From Avibacterium volantium_A (lineage in GTDB: Bacteria > Pseudomonadota > Gammaproteobacteria > Enterobacterales > Pasteurellaceae), in assembly GCF_049366555.1 (NCBI RefSeq), contig NZ_JBMMGT010000011.1, positions 10,243-74,242 of the forward strand: DNA of 64,000 nt. Reading direction: 5' to 3'. Positions 1 through 8,573 of the stretch are shown one piece after another. Numbering within the stretch: position 1 is the stretch's first letter; the number at the start of each line of letters is the position of its first letter. Position numbers and translations under genes: made by a program. The notes under the pieces were generated by a model that was given only the letters and a program-made list of their open reading frames with translations, did no database searches and had not been told where the DNA came from.

Positions 1-279
1 AAGATCTTTTGGTGGCGGTAAGTCAAGGAACTTACAGCCTTTTTGAATATAAACATTATAGTCAGGCAAAATATAACGCGGACGATAAATGGCATAGCCT
101 TCACATAAATCACAAATCATATGATTTTGCAGATATTCCCATTCTTCTTCTGTGTAGCCTAATAAATCAATAGGGTTAAATAGCCGCTCAGCAATATTGC
201 CTAAGCTCATTAATTTTTGATGATAGGTTAGATTTTTTGCTTTAACCACATCGAGAATATCTTGTTGTGAGGCTTGCAT
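1..279 (-). CDS. yjjI: YjjI family glycine-radical-like protein, N-terminal part
   Basis: Only the first 93 codons lie in the window; the frame runs off the left edge. The start has a strong ribosome-binding site (AAGGAG seven bases before ATG). Around residues 55-90 the segment ICDLCEGYAIYRPRYILPDY closely resembles what I recall of E. coli YjjI (ICDMFEGHAPYKPRYVLPDY). YjjI is a DUF3029 protein related to glycyl-radical enzymes of anaerobic metabolism, with no settled function. The glycyl-radical loop would lie outside the window. A CRP/FNR-like palindrome lies 67 bases upstream. The family call rests on remembered similarity over a short stretch. Confidence 0.75.
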   Translation of the reverse strand, partial: MQASQQDILDVVKAKNLTYHQKLMSLGNIAERLFNPIDLLGYTEEEWEYLQNHMICDLCEGYAIYRPRYILPDYNVYIQKGCKFLDLPPPKDL

Positions 280-345
280 TGTTTGCTCCTTGTATAAAAT
301 CACGCTGAATTGACGCTGATTTTACCTAAGGAAAGAAAGAATTAC

Positions 346-361
346 CGTGATTTAGATCACA
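346..361. promoter_or_regulatory. CRP/FNR-type palindromic site upstream of yjjI
   Basis: The 16-base sequence CGTGATTTAGATCACA contains TGAT-N4-ATCA, the core shared by CRP (TGTGA-N6-TCACA) and FNR (TTGAT-N4-ATCAA) sites. On the minus strand it reads TGTGATCTAAATCACG, nearly a full CRP consensus. Its centre lies about 75 bases before the yjjI start, consistent with activation. Which regulator binds cannot be decided by eye. Confidence 0.6.
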
Positions 362-384
362 GACTTAAAGGAATAACAGGGAGT

Positions 385-423
385 GAGAAAATAAAAGAGC
401 TGAACAAAAATCTGTTCAGCTCT
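385..423 (-). terminator. Rho-independent terminator of parC
   Basis: An 11-bp perfect stem (AGAGCTGAACA pairing with TGTTCAGCTCT at 396-423, 6-base loop) lies just past the parC stop on the minus strand. It is followed in that direction by a T-rich stretch. Confidence 0.85.
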
Positions 424-432
424 CAATATAAC

Positions 433-2682
433 TTATTGATTTGGCTCAATCACTTCAATTTCTGCGCCACTATGCAAGCCCCTTGGTAACTGGCTGCCTT
501 TGCGACCGCGCTCAGCACGGAAGCGTTGTAAATCTTCCGCTTTAAGGGTGATTTTACGTTTGCCTGAATGGAATACCAAGTTTGCTTGTTCGGAAATTAA
601 CAATAAGCGTACTAATAATTCGCTGCGATCTTTTGCGTTAGCCGCAGGGATAGAAACGATTTTGTTGCCTTTTCCTTTGGATAATTCAGGCAAATCTTGC
701 ACTGGGAAAATCAACATTCTGCCTGCAGAAGTGAGTGCCACGAGCAAGTTTTTATTTTCCTGTAAACTTAATGGAGGCAAGACTTGGGCATTTTCTGGCA
801 AGGAAATCAAGGCTTTGCCCGCTTTGTTGCGTGCCACTAAATCGCTAAATTGGCAAATAAATCCATAGCCTGCGTCTGATGCCATTAATAATTTTTGCTC
901 ATCATTTTCCATTAACACTTGGGAAACCGTTGCTCCCGCTGGCAAGGAAAGTTTGCCCGTGAGTGGTTCGCCTTGTGAGCGTGCAGAAGGCAAGGATAGC
1001 GGTTCTACCGCATAGCTGCGCCCTGTGCTATCAAGGAATACCACAGGCTGATTGCTTTTTCCGTAGGCGTGCGCCAGATAACCATCACCTGCTTTGTAGC
1101 TTAGCCCTTGCGGATCAATGTCGTGGCCTTTGGCGCAACGCACCCAGCCCATTTGCGATAAAATCACGGTAACAGGTTCTGCTGGGATCATTTCGTTTTC
1201 AGCCATTGCTTTGGCTTCCGCACGTTCTACGATTGGTGAAAGGCGAGGGCTAGCAAAGGTTTTCGCATCTTGTTGAATTTCTTTTTTGATGAGCGTATTT
1301 AAACGGCGCTCTGATCCCAAAATTTGCTCTAAATTCAACCGCTCTTGTTCTAATTTATCTTGTTCCGCTTGCAGTTCGTGCTCTTCCAATTTGGCTAATT
1401 GGCGTAAGCGCAAGTTTAAAATAGCCTCGGCCTGTTCCTCACTTAAATTAAAGCGTGCCATTAATTCCTGCTTTGGCTTGTCTTCGTTACGAATAATGGC
1501 GATCACTTCATCAATATTTAAAAAAGCAATCATCAAACCTTGCAAAATATGCAGTCGGTTCAGCACTTTATCTAAGCGATGTTGTAAACGTCTGGTTACC
1601 GTGGTGCGGCGGAAAGTCAGCCATTCGGTGAGAATTTGCAGCAGATTTTTCACCGCTGGTTTGTTGTCCAAGCCAATCATATTCATATTCACACGATAGC
1701 TTTTTTCTAAATCCGTGGTAGCAAATAAATGCGCCATTAGGGCATCGGTATCCACGCGGTTGGAACGCGGCACTAGCACGATACGGATTGGATTATTGTG
1801 ATCCGCTTCGTCACGAATATCTTCTACCATCGGCAGTTTTTTCGCATTCATTTGTTCAGCAATTTGGCTGATGATTTTTGATGGCGAGGCTTGGTGGGGC
1901 AGTGCGCTAATGATGATTTCGCCATCTTCTTTTTTCCACACCGCACGCATTTTGATTGAACCGCGCCCTTGCTCATAAATTTTGCGAATATCCTCTTTGC
2001 TGGAAATGATTTCCGCTTCTGTTGGATAATCAGGGCCTTGCAGCACGCCCATTAAGTCCGCTAAATTGGCTTTCGGATTATCCAGCAACATCACCGCAGC
2101 GTTCGCCACTTCATTGAGATTATGTGGCGGAATATCCGTTGCCATACCCACGGCGATCCCTGTTGTGCCGTTGAGCAAAATATGCGGGAGGCGTGCGGGG
2201 AGGTATTCGGGTTCTTCTAATGTGCCGTCAAAATTCGGCTGAAACTCCACCGTGCCTTGTCCCAGCTCGCTGAGCAAAATTTCTGAAATTTTGGCTAAAC
2301 GCGATTCGGTGTAACGCATTGCCGCAAAGGATTTCGGATCATCAGGCGCCCCCCAGTTTCCTTGTCCATCAATAAGCGGATAACGATAAGAGAAAGGCTG
2401 CGCCATTAGCACCATAGCTTCGTAACAAGCGGTATCTCCGTGCGGGTGGAATTTACCTAATACGTCCCCCACAGTACGCGCTGATTTTTTATATTTCGCC
2501 GTGGCATTGAGCCCTAATTCCGACATTGCATACACAATACGGCGCTGCACGGGCTTTAATCCATCACCAATAAAGGGCAATGCGCGATCCATAATCACAT
2601 ACATTGAATAATTCAAATAGGCACTTTCGGTGAAGTTTTGCAGTGGCATTTGCTCAATGCCTTCGTAATTAATTTCTGCCAT
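433..2682 (-). CDS. parC: DNA topoisomerase IV subunit A
   Basis: ParC is the cleavage/religation subunit of topoisomerase IV, which with ParE decatenates daughter chromosomes. The 749 residues match E. coli ParC (752) along the whole length. The active-site tyrosine is Y124 in AAMRYTES, and the C-terminal half carries the beta-pinwheel repeats. In the quinolone-resistance-determining region, HPHGDTACYEAM, residue 84 (E. coli S80) is threonine rather than the usual serine. E88 (E. coli E84) is intact. The gene is third after parE and aniA on the same strand, 59 bases behind aniA. The ribosome-binding site is weak (AAGAG), so coupling to upstream translation is possible. Confidence 0.97.
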   Translation of the reverse strand: MAEINYEGIEQMPLQNFTESAYLNYSMYVIMDRALPFIGDGLKPVQRRIVYAMSELGLNATAKYKKSARTVGDVLGKFHPHGDTACYEAMVLMAQPFSYRYPLIDGQGNWGAPDDPKSFAAMRYTESRLAKISEILLSELGQGTVEFQPNFDGTLEEPEYLPARLPHILLNGTTGIAVGMATDIPPHNLNEVANAAVMLLDNPKANLADLMGVLQGPDYPTEAEIISSKEDIRKIYEQGRGSIKMRAVWKKEDGEIIISALPHQASPSKIISQIAEQMNAKKLPMVEDIRDEADHNNPIRIVLVPRSNRVDTDALMAHLFATTDLEKSYRVNMNMIGLDNKPAVKNLLQILTEWLTFRRTTVTRRLQHRLDKVLNRLHILQGLMIAFLNIDEVIAIIRNEDKPKQELMARFNLSEEQAEAILNLRLRQLAKLEEHELQAEQDKLEQERLNLEQILGSERRLNTLIKKEIQQDAKTFASPRLSPIVERAEAKAMAENEMIPAEPVTVILSQMGWVRCAKGHDIDPQGLSYKAGDGYLAHAYGKSNQPVVFLDSTGRSYAVEPLSLPSARSQGEPLTGKLSLPAGATVSQVLMENDEQKLLMASDAGYGFICQFSDLVARNKAGKALISLPENAQVLPPLSLQENKNLLVALTSAGRMLIFPVQDLPELSKGKGNKIVSIPAANAKDRSELLVRLLLISEQANLVFHSGKRKITLKAEDLQRFRAERGRKGSQLPRGLHSGAEIEVIEPNQ

Positions 2683-2741
2683 AAATTTGTTTTTCTCTTA
2701 TATTCGTTAAAATTAAAGTGCGGTGGTTTTTTGCGCGATTT

Positions 2742-3887
2742 TTAATGTTGAAATCCTGTGGATACGTCCGCATCAGGATTGCGTTTGGTGTAAGGCTCAT
2801 CTTTTAATTTTCCACTGAAAATCTGTGGATTTTCCTCCCCACTTACCATTAACACCCCTTTCGCGCCTTTTTCGGTACGGAAAATGGAATGATCCACGAA
2901 AGGATAAGGGCCGGGTACAGGAATGGTGGTTTCAGCCATCATCGCACCGCCAGCAGGAATTAAGGTGGTTTGTACATTGTGATTTTGCAATGAACCACCT
3001 TCCACATACACCGTATCAAAAGGCTTGCCGATCAAATGGAAAGAGGACACCTTATTTGGCCCTGCGTTGCCGACATAAAAGCGTAATTTCTCGCCCACTT
3101 TGGCCTTTAACGCATTATCGCCGAGCATTGAGCCATAATGGCCGTTAAAGACCACATAGTCAGGCAGCTCATAGCTCGCTTTTTGCATACTAAAAACTTG
3201 CAAGCCTGCTTTGCCAAATTCCCCTTGGGTATAAAATTCGTTCTGTACAATATAAAATTCTTTATCCACAGGCGGTAAGCCTTCTTTTGGCTCAACCAAC
3301 ATTAAACCGAACATTCCCTTGCCGATGTGAGTTGGCGCGCCGGGCATTGCGGCGCAGTGATAAAGATAAAGCCCAGGTGATAGCACGTTGAACTGATAAA
3401 TACTGGTATGCCCCGGTGCGGTATTGCTCGCCAGTGCCGTGCCTTCAGGGGCGGCGGAAGAGTGGAAATCAATGCTATGTGGCAGTTTGGAATTGATTGG
3501 GTTGGATAAATGCACTTCCACCGTATCTCCTTCGCGCACACGAATGAACGGTGCAGGGGTTGAACCGTTGTATGTCCAATATTTGAATTGCACTTTTGGC
3601 ATAATTTCCATAATTTTTTCCAGCGCTTCCAGTTTTACCACCACACGCGCAGGATAATCGCGCGTAATGGGCGCTGGCACATTTGGTGCGGTGGTGAGTT
3701 CTGCTTCAATCACGGGAAGAGCAGAAATTTTCACATTTTGCACCGCACTTTTATTTTCAGACAAATTGGTATTTTCCGCCGTATTTGTATTTTCAACCGC
3801 ATTGGGCTTGGTTGAATGTTGCTCTGTGGCGATAACATTGCCGCTTAAAAGTGCGGTGAAAATTAAGGCTAAAAAGGTCTTTTTCAT
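2742..3887 (-). CDS. aniA: Copper-containing nitrite reductase (NirK/AniA type)
   Basis: Reduces nitrite to nitric oxide in the periplasm during oxygen-limited respiration. Residues 1-20 form a Sec signal peptide (cleavage near VIA-TEQ). There is no lipobox cysteine, unlike the Neisseria AniA lipoprotein. A low-complexity linker (about 25-55) precedes two cupredoxin domains. All metal ligands are visible: type 1 copper H137, C178, H187, M192; type 2 copper H142, H177, H333; catalytic D140 and H284. The ligand motifs are PHSIDFH, YLYHC, THIGKGM and VDHSIF. It has a good ribosome-binding site (AAGGAAACACCAATG). Only 30 bases separate it from the parE stop, so it probably depends on parE transcription. 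The symbol follows the Neisseria homologue; nirK would also serve. Confidence 0.93.
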   Translation of the reverse strand: MKKTFLALIFTALLSGNVIATEQHSTKPNAVENTNTAENTNLSENKSAVQNVKISALPVIEAELTTAPNVPAPITRDYPARVVVKLEALEKIMEIMPKVQFKYWTYNGSTPAPFIRVREGDTVEVHLSNPINSKLPHSIDFHSSAAPEGTALASNTAPGHTSIYQFNVLSPGLYLYHCAAMPGAPTHIGKGMFGLMLVEPKEGLPPVDKEFYIVQNEFYTQGEFGKAGLQVFSMQKASYELPDYVVFNGHYGSMLGDNALKAKVGEKLRFYVGNAGPNKVSSFHLIGKPFDTVYVEGGSLQNHNVQTTLIPAGGAMMAETTIPVPGPYPFVDHSIFRTEKGAKGVLMVSGEENPQIFSGKLKDEPYTKRNPDADVSTGFQH

Positions 3888-3917
3888 TGGTGTTTCCTTG
3901 CTTATTTGGTGGCAGGT

Positions 3918-5819
3918 TTATACGCTCAAATCCACTTGGTCGCCTTTGGCTTGTAACCACATTTTGCGATCTTCAGAACGTTTTTTCGCCAACAGCATAT
4001 CCATTAATTCAAAGGTTTCTGTTTCACTTTGTTCATTTTCTTGATCAAAGGTGAGCTGCACTAAACGGCGCGTATTAGGATCCATTGTGGTTTCACGCAA
4101 CTGGCTTGGGTTCATTTCGCCTAGCCCTTTGAAGCGCTGCACATTGATTTTGCCTTTTTTATTTTTTAGGCGATCTAAAATGCCTTCTTTTTCCCCTTCA
4201 TCAAGGGCGTAATAGACTTCATTGCCAATGTCGATACGATAAAGCGGCGGCATTGCCACATAAACGTGTCCTTCCGCTACCAATTTTGGGAAGTGGCGTA
4301 AGAATAGGGCGCAGAGTAGGGTGGCAATATGTAAACCGTCAGAATCCGCATCAGCAAGAATACAAACCTTGCCGTAACGCAACTGGGAAAGATCACTATT
4401 GTCAGGGTCGATCCCCAATGCCACGGCAATGTCGTGGACTTCTTGCGAGCCAAGTACCTGATCGGCGGACACTTCCCAAGTATTTAGAATTTTTCCGCGC
4501 AATGGCAAAATGGCTTGATATTCACGATCGCGCGCTTGTTTGGCCGATCCCCCTGCGGAATCCCCTTCGACTAAGAATAATTCGGTCAGTGCTAAATCTT
4601 GCGAGCTGCAATCGGCAAGTTTCCCCGGCAGGGCAGGGCCGCTCACTTGTTTTTTGCGCACGATTTTTTTCGCGGCACGCAAACGGCGTTCCGCTGAGCT
4701 AATCGCCATTTTGGCGAGTTCTTCCGCCTCTTGTATGTTTTGATTGAGCCATAAACTGAAGGCATCTTTCACCACGCCGCTGACAAACACCGCACTTTGG
4801 CGGGAAGATAACCGTTCTTTGGTTTGCCCTGCGAATTGTGGATCTTGCATTTTGATCGAAAGCACATAGGCACAGCGATCCCAAATGTCATCAGCGGTGA
4901 GCTTAACCCCGCGTGGCAACAAATTACGGAATTCGCAAAACTCACGCATTGCATCGAGCAAGCCTTGACGCAGCCCATTAACGTGTGTGCCGCCTTGAAT
5001 GGTTGGGATCAAATTGACATAGCTTTCGCCTAATAAATCCCCGCCCTTAGGCAGCCAAATTAACGCCCAGCTGGCGGTTTCTTTTTCGGTTTCAAAATTG
5101 CCCACAAAAGGGGAGGCTGGCAAGGTGGTGTAGTCTTCAACGCTTTCTGTTAAGTAATCAGATAAACCGTCTTGATAGAGCCAAACATCTTCTGTGCCGT
5201 TGATTTTATCAATAAAACGAATTTCTAAACCTGAACACAGCACCGCTTTGGCACGCAATAAATGGCGTAAACGGCTGACGGAAAAATTAGGGCTGTCGAA
5301 ATATTTTGGGTTCGGTTTGAAATGCACGGTTGTGCCAGTAGTACGGCGACCGCAAGTGCCGATGACTTCCAATTCTTGCACTTTCGCCCCATTTTCAAAG
5401 GCGATTTTATACACTTGTCCGTTACGTTTAATTTGAATATCCACGCGTTCAGAGAGCGCATTTACCACAGAAATTCCCACACCGTGCAAACCGCCAGAGA
5501 AGGTATAGTTTTTATTGGAGAATTTTCCCCCCGCGTGCAATTTGGTAAGAATTACCTCCACCCCTGAAATGCCTTCGGTGGGGTGAATATCAACGGGCAT
5601 TCCTCGCCCGTTATCGATCACTTCAAGGGATTGATCTTTATGCAAAATCACTTCGATTTTTGTGGCGTGTCCTGCTAAGGCTTCGTCCACACTGTTATCG
5701 ATCACTTCCTGCCCGAGATGATTGGGGCGGGTAGTGTCGGTGTACATTCCAGGGCGAAGTTGAACGGGTTCAAGATCTTTTAAAACGGTAATTTCATTGG
5801 CGGAATAATTTGTTGTCAT
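3918..5819 (-). CDS. parE: DNA topoisomerase IV subunit B
   Basis: ATPase subunit of topoisomerase IV. The 633 residues match the usual length (E. coli 630). The N-terminal GHKL ATPase shows EVIDNSVDEALAGH and the glycine-rich lid SGGLHGVGISVVNAL. The TOPRIM domain shows LVEGDSAGGSAKQ and DADSDGLHI, and QRFKGLGEMNP is conserved near the C terminus. It is the first gene of a parE-aniA-parC run on the minus strand. In other Pasteurellaceae that I recall, parE and parC are adjacent, so the intervening aniA is the oddity. Confidence 0.97.
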   Translation of the reverse strand: MTTNYSANEITVLKDLEPVQLRPGMYTDTTRPNHLGQEVIDNSVDEALAGHATKIEVILHKDQSLEVIDNGRGMPVDIHPTEGISGVEVILTKLHAGGKFSNKNYTFSGGLHGVGISVVNALSERVDIQIKRNGQVYKIAFENGAKVQELEVIGTCGRRTTGTTVHFKPNPKYFDSPNFSVSRLRHLLRAKAVLCSGLEIRFIDKINGTEDVWLYQDGLSDYLTESVEDYTTLPASPFVGNFETEKETASWALIWLPKGGDLLGESYVNLIPTIQGGTHVNGLRQGLLDAMREFCEFRNLLPRGVKLTADDIWDRCAYVLSIKMQDPQFAGQTKERLSSRQSAVFVSGVVKDAFSLWLNQNIQEAEELAKMAISSAERRLRAAKKIVRKKQVSGPALPGKLADCSSQDLALTELFLVEGDSAGGSAKQARDREYQAILPLRGKILNTWEVSADQVLGSQEVHDIAVALGIDPDNSDLSQLRYGKVCILADADSDGLHIATLLCALFLRHFPKLVAEGHVYVAMPPLYRIDIGNEVYYALDEGEKEGILDRLKNKKGKINVQRFKGLGEMNPSQLRETTMDPNTRRLVQLTFDQENEQSETETFELMDMLLAKKRSEDRKMWLQAKGDQVDLSV

Positions 5820-5862
5820 TGGGAAAACCTAATTTCAAATCAAAAATTGGCGAAAGTGTAGC

Positions 5863-5919
5863 AAAAAAACGACCTGTATAAAATACCAGTAGGGTAAAAT
5901 TAAAGTGCGGTCGTTTTTT
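5863..5919. terminator. Long-loop inverted repeat between letB and parE
   Basis: AAAAAACGACC (ending 5874) is complementary to GGTCGTTTTTT (5909-5919) across a loop of about 34 bases. An uptake-signal core (AAGTGCGGT) overlaps the right arm. A- and T-runs on both sides suit termination of letB on the minus strand, but the long loop makes this tentative. Confidence 0.4.
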
Positions 5920-5927
5920 TGTAAATT

Positions 5928-8573
5928 TTATTCGTTACCTAAAATGCCTAAATTCCAGTTTATGGCTTCTTTAGGACGTTTGTCTTGCAACAAGAAACGC
6001 TGGTTGGCTTTTGCTTGCGGTTGCACTACCGAGCCAGACGGCGTTGAGAAGGCGATGCCGCCTTTTAACAGTTGCTGCATTGATCCTGTGTTAATGGATA
6101 AGCCAGTGAAACCAAGCTCCATTCCATAACCTGATGAGATCCAGAATTCTGAATTTTGGCGCACAAGGGCTTTGTGTTTATTGGCAATCACAATATGTAC
6201 TAACACACGGTCGCCAAGGCTGTTAAGCTCTAAATTGCGAATTGTCCCCACTTCCACACCGCGGTACAACACAGGTGATCCCACCGTGATATTCATTGCG
6301 TTTTTGGTTTCTAAAATGAGTGGGAAACCATCACCGTATTTGTTGGTGGTTGGCACAGATTGCGCAAGGCGGAATTGATTGCGTGCTTTGCCACTGCCTG
6401 CTTCCACATCAATATAAGGTTGTAAAAGGCTATCTAAATTCTCAATGCCACCTGCGGAAATTTGCGGTGAAATCAGGCGGAATTTGCTGTTTTCTTTGGC
6501 AATGATTGCCATATATTTCGGGTTAATTAACGCCGTAGCGATAATTTTGCGATCGGCGGAAAGTTCAATGCTATCCACTTCACCAATATTTAAGCCCATA
6601 TAACGCAACGGCATTCCTTTACTTAAGTTGGTAGCATCTGCGGCGGTGAGCTTAATCACTTGTCCTGCGGATTTGGCACGCATTTCATTTGGGTAAAGAA
6701 TTTTGTTACCTGAACCACTGTTATCAAAACTAATCGCGCCTTTTAAGGTGCGAGCAATAGGTGCGGCTTGAATGCTAATGCCTTTCGGTGTGATGTCCAC
6801 CTGTGCGGCACTTTCCACCCAGAACAGACTTTTGCTGGTGAGCAAATCGCGATGTTTCGGATAGATAAACACGTCCACATCAAAATGATCTTTTTTCGGG
6901 CGGATAGCCAGAATTTTGCCCACTTCATATTGGCGATAAAGCACCAGAGAACCTTTATCAATGCTGGGTAGCTGTGAAGTGGTTAAGGTGATGGTTGGGG
7001 TGAGATTAGTACTCACGATCCCTGCTTCAGCATTACTGAGATCACTGTATAACGGGAAACTTTCAGGTAATGTACCCGCTTGATGACCCGCCACAATGCG
7101 AATGCCTCCTTGTAGCCATTTTTCAGGGCTTGCCGCTTGCATTTTCACGCCGTCAGTGCCGATGCTCACTTCAAAATTTGATGCAGCAATAAAGAGCGTA
7201 TCGGGGTGAATTAAATGACGATATTGCCCAGCAATCGCTACTTTAAAATGCACCGATTCTTGTTCGATCCGCTGATTTACAATTTCACCAATAGGGAAAT
7301 TATTGTAGTAAATTTGCTGCCCTTCACTGATGTTATAGGTTTCAGGCGCGGTTAAGGTTAAAACCAAGGTATCGGGCTGTTTGAGCAACAGTTCATTTTC
7401 TTTAATCACAGTAAATTGCGTTTGTTTTTCACCTGTACCGCTGATGACATCAAAATATTCACCACGCAATAATTTCTGCGTGTCGCTCAGTTCGCTCAAA
7501 TTGAATTTTGTGTTGCGTAGCACGATTTCAGTGTTGGTTTTAAACAGATTTTCAGCGCTCGGATCAATGAGTAATTTGCCTTGCAAAATTTCTTCATTAT
7601 TTTCCACCGCACTTAATTCTGAAAGCAAACCGATTTGTGCATCTTGTGAATATACCGCAGTTTTGCCTGCGCGTAATCCCGCAATATTCGGCACGGTAAC
7701 ATTGATTTCAATACCGCGTTTGGCCGCTTGTAAATTAGCATATAAACGATAGCGCTCGTTGCTTTCTGCCTTTGGACTATTTTGCGGTGAATCAAATGCC
7801 ACAGCCCCTTGTACCACGGAATTTAGGCTATCCATTTGCACATTAATACCAGAAAGTCCAACACTGGCGTTAATACCGCTAATGTTCCAGAAATGGCTGT
7901 CTTTTTTTACGAATTGGGTATAAGGCTTATCGATCACCACATCAATTTCAATTTTCTTCTGATCTTTGGTGAAGCGGTAATCATAAATTTTCCCGACAGG
8001 CATTTTTTTGAAATAGACAGACGCTCCGATTGAGATCGAACCTAGATCATCAGCCAGTAAATGAATGAGCAAATCGCCCTCAGTAACTTGGGCGATTGGG
8101 CCTTCGCTTTCTGCCACAAATTCATCTTCATATTCACCGTCCCCAGGTTGTAGGGTGATGTAGTTGCCCGAAACCAGTGCATCAATGCCAGAAATCCCTG
8201 CCAGAGAAGCACTTGGACGAACGAGCCAAAACTTGGTGTTTTCACGCAACACGGTTTTGGCTTCAGGATAAATACTGGCTTCCACTTCCACTTTTTTCAG
8301 ATCGTCAGTGAAATTTACTTTTTTCACCACACCAATTTGCAAGCCTTGGTAGCGAATTTGTGTTTTGCCTGCTACTAAGCCATCACCATTATCAAAGGTG
8401 ATTTTGATATTAATGCCTTGTTCTTGCACAATTTGAAAGAACAAAATCGTACCAATACATAAGGCAACAAAGGGTAATAACCAAAATGGCGAAATCCGTT
8501 TGTTTTTATGAATGGTTGCTTTTATTTCTTTGTAATTATCCTGAATGGACGGCGTTTTGTTGTTGTCTGTCAT
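5928..8573 (-). CDS. letB: Intermembrane lipid transport protein LetB (seven MCE domains)
   Basis: Forms a periplasm-spanning hydrophobic tunnel for lipids between inner and outer membranes. The protein has one N-terminal membrane anchor (about 29-50). Seven MCE domains follow, each opening with a motif like GLVAGKTQIRYQGLQIG and repeated through the last at GSPVLYRGVEVG. At 881 residues it matches E. coli LetB/YebT (877, seven domains) rather than PqiB (546, three domains), so a 'paraquat-inducible protein B' label would mislead. Its start lies 38 bases inside the end of letA, implying translational coupling. The letAB pair next to proQ and prc matches the enterobacterial order. Confidence 0.92.
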   Translation of the reverse strand: MTDNNKTPSIQDNYKEIKATIHKNKRISPFWLLPFVALCIGTILFFQIVQEQGINIKITFDNGDGLVAGKTQIRYQGLQIGVVKKVNFTDDLKKVEVEASIYPEAKTVLRENTKFWLVRPSASLAGISGIDALVSGNYITLQPGDGEYEDEFVAESEGPIAQVTEGDLLIHLLADDLGSISIGASVYFKKMPVGKIYDYRFTKDQKKIEIDVVIDKPYTQFVKKDSHFWNISGINASVGLSGINVQMDSLNSVVQGAVAFDSPQNSPKAESNERYRLYANLQAAKRGIEINVTVPNIAGLRAGKTAVYSQDAQIGLLSELSAVENNEEILQGKLLIDPSAENLFKTNTEIVLRNTKFNLSELSDTQKLLRGEYFDVISGTGEKQTQFTVIKENELLLKQPDTLVLTLTAPETYNISEGQQIYYNNFPIGEIVNQRIEQESVHFKVAIAGQYRHLIHPDTLFIAASNFEVSIGTDGVKMQAASPEKWLQGGIRIVAGHQAGTLPESFPLYSDLSNAEAGIVSTNLTPTITLTTSQLPSIDKGSLVLYRQYEVGKILAIRPKKDHFDVDVFIYPKHRDLLTSKSLFWVESAAQVDITPKGISIQAAPIARTLKGAISFDNSGSGNKILYPNEMRAKSAGQVIKLTAADATNLSKGMPLRYMGLNIGEVDSIELSADRKIIATALINPKYMAIIAKENSKFRLISPQISAGGIENLDSLLQPYIDVEAGSGKARNQFRLAQSVPTTNKYGDGFPLILETKNAMNITVGSPVLYRGVEVGTIRNLELNSLGDRVLVHIVIANKHKALVRQNSEFWISSGYGMELGFTGLSINTGSMQQLLKGGIAFSTPSGSVVQPQAKANQRFLLQDKRPKEAINWNLGILGNE

